A stretch of DNA of 7,869 nucleotides from Candidatus Colwelliibacteriota bacterium (GTDB taxonomy: Bacteria > Patescibacteriota > Minisyncoccia > UBA6257 > Colwellbacteraceae), in assembly GCA_016178255.1 (NCBI GenBank), contig JACOTQ010000060.1:1-7869 (forward strand). Reading direction: 5' to 3'. The notes under the pieces were generated by a model. The model did no database searches. It had not been told where the DNA came from and saw nothing but the letters and a program-made list of their open reading frames with translations. Each line of letters begins with the position of its first letter. Positions within the stretch are counted from its first letter, which is position 1. Shown piece by piece: positions 1 to 5,502 of this stretch. A program made the translations under genes and the position numbers.

Positions 1-769
1 GCATACCAACTGTAAATGTATCCACTCCGTTTTCATTGACATACCGGTCCTCTGAGGCAAGCCCGTCGGCAGTAGTGCCGTCCAGGAAAACTTTTTTAAC
101 TATGGCCCGTGTGCTGAAATTGTCACGCCGCAGAATTTTGGCAGGATTGGGATTTAAAATCTCAACTCCGTCACGGTCGAGAACATATACATGGCCTTCA
201 CCGATCTTTGGAGACCGGATAATGGAAAGCAAGTGTTGGATATTCAGTTCGGCGATGATAACTCTCTCGATAAACTCTACTTTCGTAGGAACCGGCACAA
301 TGAGGGTCACGTGTACCTCGCCGTTTGGCAAAACGACAGGCTGGGTAAAGGCAGTCCTATTTTGAAGCCCAAGATAAAAAGATGTATTTCTGGATTGGTC
401 AATAAATTTTTCTGACGAAAGCAGCCCCGACGAGTCAAGGCGCACAAGTTCTCTTGCGTTCCGGTCGACCAACGCAATACTTGTGAAAGTGGGGTTGCGC
501 AGCAGAAGGTAACGAAAGGTGCTGTTGATTCGCTCGGGCTCATCGGCCGCCTCTCCCGCAACGCCCTTGATTTCGTTCAACGCGTTTCCGAGCGAGCCGT
601 TAATTTCCGACTGAACACGTTCGGCAACAGTAAGCGCGAAAACAGAGGCTGACCCGCGCGTGCTGCGCAAAGTTGGAATTATCCATATTACATTGAGCGC
701 GATAAGCCCAAGAATCGTCAGGGCAAAAAAAATTCCTTGGCGAGGAAGGGTTGTCCGAATGTTATACAT
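1..769 (-). CDS. Membrane receptor with dCache-like sensor domain (C-terminus cut off by window edge)
   Basis: An uninterrupted reading frame runs from an ATG at 769 to the left edge, giving 256 codons and no stop. Residues 13-33 form a hydrophobic membrane helix after a short basic N-terminus. Residues about 40-256 look like the extracellular part of a double-Cache (dCache_1) receptor: a long helix first (about 40-75), then a PAS-like fold with IALVDRNARELVRLD (98-112), and later GEGHVYVLDRDGVEILNP (190-207), the usual membrane-proximal Cache strand-turn-strand pattern. The output domain is missing; in this architecture it is normally a histidine kinase, GGDEF/EAL or methyl-accepting module, and none can be chosen here. 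The gene starts 23 bases after the last binding-protein gene and is probably co-transcribed with it. The start is uncertain: the AGGA at 789-792 is too far from this ATG, and the frame stays open upstream into the preceding gene, including a TTG at 787. Confidence 0.75.
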   Translation of the reverse strand, partial: MYNIRTTLPRQGIFFALTILGLIALNVIWIIPTLRSTRGSASVFALTVAERVQSEINGSLGNALNEIKGVAGEAADEPERINSTFRYLLLRNPTFTSIALVDRNARELVRLDSSGLLSSEKFIDQSRNTSFYLGLQNRTAFTQPVVLPNGEVHVTLIVPVPTKVEFIERVIIAELNIQHLLSIIRSPKIGEGHVYVLDRDGVEILNPNPAKILRRDNFSTRAIVKKVFLDGTTADGLASEDRYVNENGVDTFTVGM

Positions 770-792
770 ATGGAGGATGTCTCGCAAATCCT

Positions 793-1818
793 TTATTTTC
801 CGATAATCACTTCAGCTTCCTTGAGGAGTTCCGGGTCGAGGGTAATGCCGATGGCGCGGGCGGTGTCAAGATTTATCGCAAGAATAAGTTTTTTGGGTGT
901 CTCAACTGGGATATCTCCCGGCTTCTTGCCTTTTATGATCTTGTCTGACATAACAGCGATTTGCTGTCCCATGACGGTGTAATCCGCCCCGAATCCGATG
1001 AGCGCTCCGCGTTTCACCTGGTCAGTACCAAAAACGGCTAAGGGAAGCTTTTCTTTGATTGCTTGTTTGATGTACTCGTCAAGGCCGCCCCAAACGAGCG
1101 AATCGCCGCCCACAATCATGCCCTGTACACGCTGCGCGGTGATATTCGGGGCACTTGATACGATTTCTTCTTTGGTGCGCACCGGGAAGAATACGAGTTC
1201 AATGCCTAAATTTTTGGCTGCTTGTTCGGCAATGGTTACCGAGTTATTGACGGCAATGTCATTAAGCTCTACCGCACCCCGTGGCATGGCGATTTTTTTA
1301 ATGCCGGGTATGATACGAGCGAGTAATTCGATTCGTTTCGCCGTGAGTTCGGTTGAAAGACTGATGATCCCGGTAACATTGGCGCCCGGCTGCTCAACGC
1401 TCTTAATAAAACCGCTCGCGACGGGGTAGTTTAGTGAGCCAAAGATAATCGGGATTGGATTTGACATCTTCTGCGTCGCTTCGTAAACTGGACGAGTTGC
1501 CGGAGTGGAATATGTATTGATAAGGTCGACATTGGCATTCACAAAATCCTGCGCGGCCGCGTCAAGCTCTTCTTTAGTTGAAAGATAGCGTATATCATAA
1601 GTGACATTCTGTCCCTCAACATACCCTAACTCCCGCATCTGATCTTGGAATCCTTTTATAGCGACTTCATATAAACCGCGGCCGCGCGATAAGATGCCGA
1701 TATGATATACGCGCGATGGAGTAGGCAATGCGGTCGGGCGGTTTTGCGTCCTCATGATTGCGAAAACTCCTACTATAATGACCAAGAGCACTGCTATACC
1801 AAGTATTATTTTTTTCAT
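793..1818 (-). CDS. Membrane-anchored ABC-type substrate-binding protein, ABC_sub_bind/COG2984 family (copy 1)
   Basis: This 341-residue protein belongs to the periplasmic binding-protein family ABC_sub_bind (PF04392, COG2984; the family includes the aromatic amino acid binder TrpX). Residues 4-22 form a membrane helix after MKK; no lipobox cysteine follows, so the protein is likely anchored by an uncleaved helix. The two-lobed binding domain runs from YHIG (38) to the C-terminus. Family-like stretches are GFQDQMRELGYVEGQNV (56-72), YSTPAT (103-108), the hinge segment KKIAMPR (174-180), GGDSLVWGG (237-245) and INLDTARAIGITLDPELL (315-332). It is about 79% identical to copy 2 by hand count. 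Unlike copies 2 and 3, it has NYP instead of SDP/ADP at 130-132 and FGTDQ instead of FDTDQ at 263-267, both in regions expected near the ligand cleft. Stop is TAA. It follows copy 2 by 17 bases with no clear Shine-Dalgarno. The ligand is unknown. Confidence 0.9.
   Translation of the reverse strand: MKKIILGIAVLLVIIVGVFAIMRTQNRPTALPTPSRVYHIGILSRGRGLYEVAIKGFQDQMRELGYVEGQNVTYDIRYLSTKEELDAAAQDFVNANVDLINTYSTPATRPVYEATQKMSNPIPIIFGSLNYPVASGFIKSVEQPGANVTGIISLSTELTAKRIELLARIIPGIKKIAMPRGAVELNDIAVNNSVTIAEQAAKNLGIELVFFPVRTKEEIVSSAPNITAQRVQGMIVGGDSLVWGGLDEYIKQAIKEKLPLAVFGTDQVKRGALIGFGADYTVMGQQIAVMSDKIIKGKKPGDIPVETPKKLILAINLDTARAIGITLDPELLKEAEVIIGK
827..861 (-). repeat. 35-base stretch identical in all three binding-protein genes (copy 1)
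   Basis: A perfect 35-base match to 1870-1904 and 2923-2957. It encodes the conserved ARAIGITLDPEL segment near the C-terminus. Identity extends through every silent position, although other parts of these genes have diverged. Confidence 0.85.
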
Positions 1819-1820
1819 TG
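1794..1820 (-). repeat. 27-base start-region repeat shared by binding-protein copies 1 and 3
   Basis: Identical to 3890-3916. It covers the MKKIILGI codons and the base just before the ATG. The middle copy differs here (MRKITLSM). The shared block supports the ATG at 3914 as the ancestral start of copy 3. Confidence 0.8.
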
Positions 1821-1835
1821 TTTTGATTTACAATT

Positions 1836-2876
1836 TCATTTTCCGATGATAACCTCGGCTTCTTTCAAGAGTTCCGGGTCGAGGGTAATGCCGATGGCGC
1901 GGGCGGTATCGAGGTTGATTGTAAGGAGAAGTTTACGAGGCGTTTCAACGGGAATATTCCCTGGTTTCTTGCCTTTTATAATCTTGTCCGACATAACAGC
2001 CACTTGCTGACCCATCACGGTATAATCTGGTCCGAATCCGACGAGCGCTCCACGCTTTACCTGGTCAGTATCAAAGGCGCTAAACGGAATTTTCTCTTTT
2101 ATTGCTTGATTGACGTAATCGCCGAGACCCCCCCAGACGAGCGAATCACCACCCACAATCATGCCCTGCGCCTTTTGCGCGGTAATGCTTGCCGCATTTG
2201 ACGCGTTTTCTTCTTTAGTGCGAACGGGGAAAAACACGAGTTCAATACCTAATTTTTTGGCCGTTTGCTCGGCTAATGCCGCCGACCTATTAACCGCAAT
2301 GTCGTTCAGCTCTACCGCGCTTCGTGGCATGGCGATTTTTTTGATGCCGGGAACGATGCGAGTGAGTAACTCAATTCTTTTGGGGGTAAGATCGCTCGCA
2401 AGACTGGTAACCCCTGTGACATTGGTGTCTGGCTGCTCAATGCTTTTAACGACTCCTGCCGCTATCGGGTCTGATAGCGACCCAAAGACAATCGGAATGG
2501 GATTTAGCATCTTTTGTGTTGCCTGATATGCCGCTTGAGTTGCTGGGGTAGAATATGTACCAATAATATCTACGCCCGCATTCACAAAATCTTGAGCAGT
2601 TTGGTCAAGCTCTTCTTTCGTCGAAACATAGCGCACATCATACGTCACATTCTGTCCTTCAATATATCCCAATTCCCGCATTTGATCCTGAAATCCTCTG
2701 ATAGCAACTTCATATGAACCGTGGCCGCGCGATAAAACGCCGATGTGATATACCCGCAATGGAGCGGATGGAGTGGATAATGTGGTCGGGCGGTTCTGAA
2801 TCCATGTAACTACGAAAAATCCCGCCGCAAGGACTAAGAGCACTGCCATGCTAAGTGTTATTTTTCTCATTGTCAT
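1836..2876 (-). CDS. Membrane-anchored ABC-type substrate-binding protein, ABC_sub_bind/COG2984 family (copy 2)
   Basis: The middle of three tandem paralogues, 346 residues from the ATG at 2876. A second in-frame ATG at 2870 (MRKITL) aligns with the MKKIIL start of copy 1 and may be the true start; neither has a convincing Shine-Dalgarno. Residues about 8-24 form the membrane helix, again without a lipobox cysteine. The binding domain begins at YHIG (43). The SDP motif (135-137) and FDTDQ (268-272), altered in copy 1, are both present. The C-terminal lobe closely matches copy 1 (DYTVMGQQ.AVMSDKIIKGKKPG) and differs from copy 3 there. By hand count it is about 79% identical to copy 1 and 74% to copy 3. 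It begins 12 bases after the stop of copy 3 and ends with TGA, so it is most likely part of one operon. Substrate unknown. Confidence 0.9.
   Translation of the reverse strand: MTMRKITLSMAVLLVLAAGFFVVTWIQNRPTTLSTPSAPLRVYHIGVLSRGHGSYEVAIRGFQDQMRELGYIEGQNVTYDVRYVSTKEELDQTAQDFVNAGVDIIGTYSTPATQAAYQATQKMLNPIPIVFGSLSDPIAAGVVKSIEQPDTNVTGVTSLASDLTPKRIELLTRIVPGIKKIAMPRSAVELNDIAVNRSAALAEQTAKKLGIELVFFPVRTKEENASNAASITAQKAQGMIVGGDSLVWGGLGDYVNQAIKEKIPFSAFDTDQVKRGALVGFGPDYTVMGQQVAVMSDKIIKGKKPGNIPVETPRKLLLTINLDTARAIGITLDPELLKEAEVIIGK
1870..1904 (-). repeat. 35-base stretch identical in all three binding-protein genes (copy 2)
   Basis: Perfect match to 827-861 and 2923-2957, at the equivalent place in the middle gene. 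Confidence 0.85.
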
Positions 2877-2888
2877 TATTGATAGCTT

Positions 2889-3929
2889 CTATTTTCCGAT
2901 AAGCACTTCAGCGTCTTTCAGAAGTTCCGGGTCGAGGGTAATGCCGATGGCGCGGGCAGTATCGAGGTTGATTGTAAGCACAAACTTACTAGGCACCTCA
3001 ACAGGAATCTCTTCCGGTTTCTTGCCTTGCAAGATTTGGTGCGCAATCGTGCCAGCTTGGCCCCCGCTCAAGGCGTAATCCGGTCCGAATCCAATGAGCC
3101 CTCCACGTTTTACCTGGTCGGTATCAAAAACACCTAACGGAAGCTTTTCTTTGATTGCCTGTTTGACATAATCATCAAGACTGCCCCAGATAAGCGAATC
3201 TCCACCTATAACAATGCCTTGTACCCGCTCCGCGGTAATGCCCGCTAAAGTTGGTACGATTTCTTCTTTGGTACGCACCGGGAAAAACACGAGTTCAATA
3301 CCTAATTTTTTCGCTTCCTCCTGGGCAACCGCCACTGACCTGTTCGCTGAAGCGTCATTTAGCTCTACCGCGCTTCGCGGCATAGCGATTTTTTTGATAC
3401 CGGGAACGATGCGGTTCAACAATTCAATTCGCTTTCCCGTGAGTTCGGCTGAAAGGCTGGTTACCCCCGTAACGTTGGTGCCTGGTTTTTCAATATTCTT
3501 CACGACTCCTGCCGCTACCGGATCTGCAAGCGAGGCAAAAACAATGGGAATGGGGTTTGGTGTCTTCTGCGTTGCCTTGAATGCCGCTTGAGTCGCCGGA
3601 GTAGAGTAGGTATTAATGAGGTCGACATTTGCATTTATAAAGTCTTGGGCGCTCTGGTCAAGTTCTTCCTTTGTTGAAACATAGCGAACATCATACATCA
3701 CATTCTGTCCCTCGATATATCCCAATTCCTTCAGCCGATCCTGGAATCCCTTGATAGCCACTTCATATGAGCCGCGGCCGCGCGCCAAGAAACCAATATT
3801 GTATACTCGAGACGAGGTTGGTAACGTAGTCGAAGGTTTCTGCATACGCATGATTGCCAAACCACCTACTATAAGAACCGAGAGCACCACTATACCAAGT
3901 ATTATTTTTTTCATTGGTGTGAATGTCAT
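2889..3929 (-). CDS. Membrane-anchored ABC-type substrate-binding protein, ABC_sub_bind/COG2984 family (copy 3, first in operon)
   Basis: First gene of the tandem set, 346 residues from the ATG at 3929. An in-frame ATG at 3914 (MKKIILG) is the better homologous start: the 27 bases at 3890-3916 that encode it are identical to 1794-1820 in copy 1. A membrane helix (about residues 9-27) precedes the binding domain, which starts at YNIG (43). ADP (135-137) and FDTDQ (268-272) are kept. The segment DYALSGGQAGTIAHQILQGKKP in the C-terminal lobe departs from copies 1 and 2, which share a different sequence there, so this copy may have different opening dynamics or partners. Stop is TAG. A candidate extended -10 promoter lies just upstream at 3945-3953. 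No permease or ATPase gene is adjacent, so a transport role is not shown by context. Confidence 0.9.
   Translation of the reverse strand: MTFTPMKKIILGIVVLSVLIVGGLAIMRMQKPSTTLPTSSRVYNIGFLARGRGSYEVAIKGFQDRLKELGYIEGQNVMYDVRYVSTKEELDQSAQDFINANVDLINTYSTPATQAAFKATQKTPNPIPIVFASLADPVAAGVVKNIEKPGTNVTGVTSLSAELTGKRIELLNRIVPGIKKIAMPRSAVELNDASANRSVAVAQEEAKKLGIELVFFPVRTKEEIVPTLAGITAERVQGIVIGGDSLIWGSLDDYVKQAIKEKLPLGVFDTDQVKRGGLIGFGPDYALSGGQAGTIAHQILQGKKPEEIPVEVPSKFVLTINLDTARAIGITLDPELLKDAEVLIGK
2923..2957 (-). repeat. 35-base stretch identical in all three binding-protein genes (copy 3)
   Basis: Perfect match to 827-861 and 1870-1904, at the equivalent place in the first gene of the set. Confidence 0.85.
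3890..3916 (-). repeat. 27-base start-region repeat shared by binding-protein copies 3 and 1
   Basis: Identical to 1794-1820, covering the internal MKKIILGI start of copy 3. Confidence 0.8.
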
Positions 3930-3944
3930 GTTTATATTGTTTTT

Positions 3945-3953
3945 ATAATACCA
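3945..3953 (-). promoter_or_regulatory. Candidate extended -10 promoter of the binding-protein/receptor operon
   Basis: Read on the minus strand, this is TGGTATTAT: a TGn extension followed by a -10 box with one mismatch to TATAAT, in an AT-rich 58-base gap between the synthetase stop and the first binding-protein gene. No good -35 box is seen at 16-18 bases, which is tolerable for an extended -10 promoter. Transcription would start near 3938, about 9 bases before the ATG at 3929 or 24 before the ATG at 3914. No intrinsic terminator for the synthetase gene is visible in the gap, so read-through from upstream is also possible. Confidence 0.5.
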
Positions 3954-3987
3954 TATTTATGTTGATTGTTGTAGTGATATAAGGTAA

Positions 3988-5493
3988 TTAAAGTGCAAGT
4001 TTATCATTTAAATAGTCGGCCAGCCCAGGAATACCAACCCTTTCCTGCTTCATGGTGTCGCGGTCTCTTACGGTTACAGCATTGTCACTTAAAGATTTAA
4101 AATCAACCGTGACGCAGTAGGGCGTGCCGATTTCGTCTTGCCTTCGGTATCTTCTGCCGATGCTTTGAGTAATGTCATATTCTGTCGCGAAATGAGGTCT
4201 TAAATTATCCCATATCTTCGTGGCTAAATCGGTAAGTTCTGGTTTATTAGATAACGGCAGGATTGCAACTTTTACCGGAGCTAAAGCCTTGGGGAGTTTT
4301 AAGACAATCCTGGTTTCAGTCTTGCCGTTATCAGCAGTGGGGGCCTCTTCCTCAATGTAGGCCGAACACAACACCGCGAGTATCGTTCTATCGATACCGA
4401 AAGTCGGCTCAATAACATGAGGGATAAACTTCTCATTTGTTTCGGGGTCGGTGTAAGTGAAATCCGCGCCACTTTTTTCCATATGATTCTTCAAATCGAA
4501 ATCAGTCCGATAAGAAATAGCATTTAACTCTTTCGTGCCAAAAGGGAACTTGTATTCAATATCTATCGTTCTTTTGGAGTAATGAGCCCTCTCCCCGTCG
4601 GGAATTTCGTGGTAGTAGAGACTGTCTTCCTTGATGCCGATAAATTCAAACCACTTTTTCATCTCCCCCAGCCACATTTCAAAAATCTTTTCCCATTCCT
4701 TAGGATTAAAGAAATATTCAAACTCCATCAGATTGAACTCCTTCAAACGGAAAATAAAATTTCCGGCGGTGATTTCATTTCTGAAAGTCTTTCCAATCTG
4801 GGCAATGCCAAATGGGAGCTTCTTGCGACTCACTCTTAAAACCGTCGGGAAATCAACAAACATTCCCTGGGCGAGTTCCGGACGTAAGTATGCAGTTGCA
4901 CTATCAGCTTCGTGGAACGCTTCAAATGCTTCTCTCTTTAACTTTTCTCTCTTACTTTTTCTCTCTTCTTCGCTTATTTCCAATAAATCTACTGTTTCTA
5001 ATTTAAAGTAAATCTCCGCGATTCTACTCACTGGATCAGTTGGCCCAAGGAAAGTTTTAAACATAAGGTTGAATTGCCGCGGCGGAGTAAAGTCATTCCC
5101 ATCGGGGCTCTTGATTTTTCGGTCTTCTATCAACTTGCCCATCTCATCAATCGATAAGCCAGAAGCATCAATCCCATTTTCTTCGAGAAGATGGTCGGCG
5201 CGGTATCTTATATGGGTTTTTTTATCTTCAACTAATGGGTCGGTGAAATTGTCGATATGACCGGAGGTCTCCCAAACTAACGGATTCATTATCACGGTAG
5301 AATCAAGGCCAACCATATCCGGGCGTGACTCGACAAAGAATTTCCACCAAGCGGACTTAAGATTGTTCAATAATTGTGTGCCTAATGGCCCGTAATCCCA
5401 AGAATTCTGCAAGCCGCCGTATATCTCCGAACCCGGGAAGATAAAGCCTCTTTGTTTGGCAAGGTTTACAATTTTATCCATCGAATCAACCAT
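3988..5493 (-). CDS. glyQS: Glycyl-tRNA synthetase, single-chain class II type
   Basis: This cytoplasmic enzyme attaches glycine to tRNA-Gly using ATP. The 501-residue length and sequence match the homodimeric (alpha2) class II form, not the bacterial alpha2beta2 form. Visible landmarks are GSEIYGGLQNSWDYGPLG (21-38), RPELAQGMF (204-212), motif 2 with FRNEI (237-241) and FNLMEFEYF (253-261), ERAHYSKRTIDIEY (301-314), RTDFDL (329-334), motif 3 VIEPTFGIDRT (360-370), and a C-terminal anticodon-binding domain (about 405-500) with SIGRRYRRQDEIGTPYCVTVDF (444-465). Between MFKTFLGPTDP and YLRPELAQG there is an extra charged segment (about 154-198) that I do not recall from Thermus or Bacillus homologues. 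The ATG at 5493 has AGGGA four bases upstream, overlapping the stop of the previous gene; an in-frame ATG at 5481 is the alternative. It ends with TAA and probably shares an operon with the surface protein and recO. Confidence 0.96.
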   Translation of the reverse strand: MVDSMDKIVNLAKQRGFIFPGSEIYGGLQNSWDYGPLGTQLLNNLKSAWWKFFVESRPDMVGLDSTVIMNPLVWETSGHIDNFTDPLVEDKKTHIRYRADHLLEENGIDASGLSIDEMGKLIEDRKIKSPDGNDFTPPRQFNLMFKTFLGPTDPVSRIAEIYFKLETVDLLEISEEERKSKREKLKREAFEAFHEADSATAYLRPELAQGMFVDFPTVLRVSRKKLPFGIAQIGKTFRNEITAGNFIFRLKEFNLMEFEYFFNPKEWEKIFEMWLGEMKKWFEFIGIKEDSLYYHEIPDGERAHYSKRTIDIEYKFPFGTKELNAISYRTDFDLKNHMEKSGADFTYTDPETNEKFIPHVIEPTFGIDRTILAVLCSAYIEEEAPTADNGKTETRIVLKLPKALAPVKVAILPLSNKPELTDLATKIWDNLRPHFATEYDITQSIGRRYRRQDEIGTPYCVTVDFKSLSDNAVTVRDRDTMKQERVGIPGLADYLNDKLAL

Positions 5494-5497
5494 AGCT

Positions 5498-5502
5498 TCC
5501 CT
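5498..5502 (-). promoter_or_regulatory. Ribosome binding site of the glycyl-tRNA synthetase gene
   Basis: AGGGA on the minus strand, four bases before the ATG at 5493. It overlaps the TAG stop (5501-5503) of the upstream gene, which suggests translational coupling and supports this start over the ATG at 5481. Confidence 0.55.

Larger units (their letters stand above)
793..3929 (-). repeat. Tandem triplication of substrate-binding protein genes
   Basis: Three whole genes of about 1.03-1.04 kb lie head to tail, separated by 17 and 12 bases. Protein identity between neighbours is about 74-79% by hand count. Short DNA stretches are perfectly conserved, including silent positions, which suggests duplication with later conversion between copies. 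Confidence 0.85.

Noticed and set aside
307..561. Minus-strand open frame of 84 codons inside the receptor region
   Set aside because: It lies in a different frame from the long receptor frame (1-769), which has a membrane helix and Cache-like sequence and is open throughout. The shorter frame has no recognisable features.
1803..1816. T-rich tracts at the start of binding-protein copies 1 and 3 (also 3903-3912) as possible terminators
   Set aside because: They are the lysine and isoleucine codons of the MKKII start read on the opposite strand, with no adjacent stable stem.
998..3591. Similar antisense open frames on the plus strand within all three binding-protein genes (998-1429, 2161-2526, 3214-3591)
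   Set aside because: They recur only because the sense genes are paralogous. Their translations are serine/alanine-rich shadows without start signals, and conservation follows the sense frame.
793..3929. Complete ABC importer operon
   Set aside because: No permease-like multi-helix frame or ATPase with Walker motifs occurs on either strand of the window; only the binding proteins are present.
3930..3987. Terminator after the glycyl-tRNA synthetase gene
   Set aside because: No inverted repeat followed by a T-run on the minus strand could be found in this 58-base gap.
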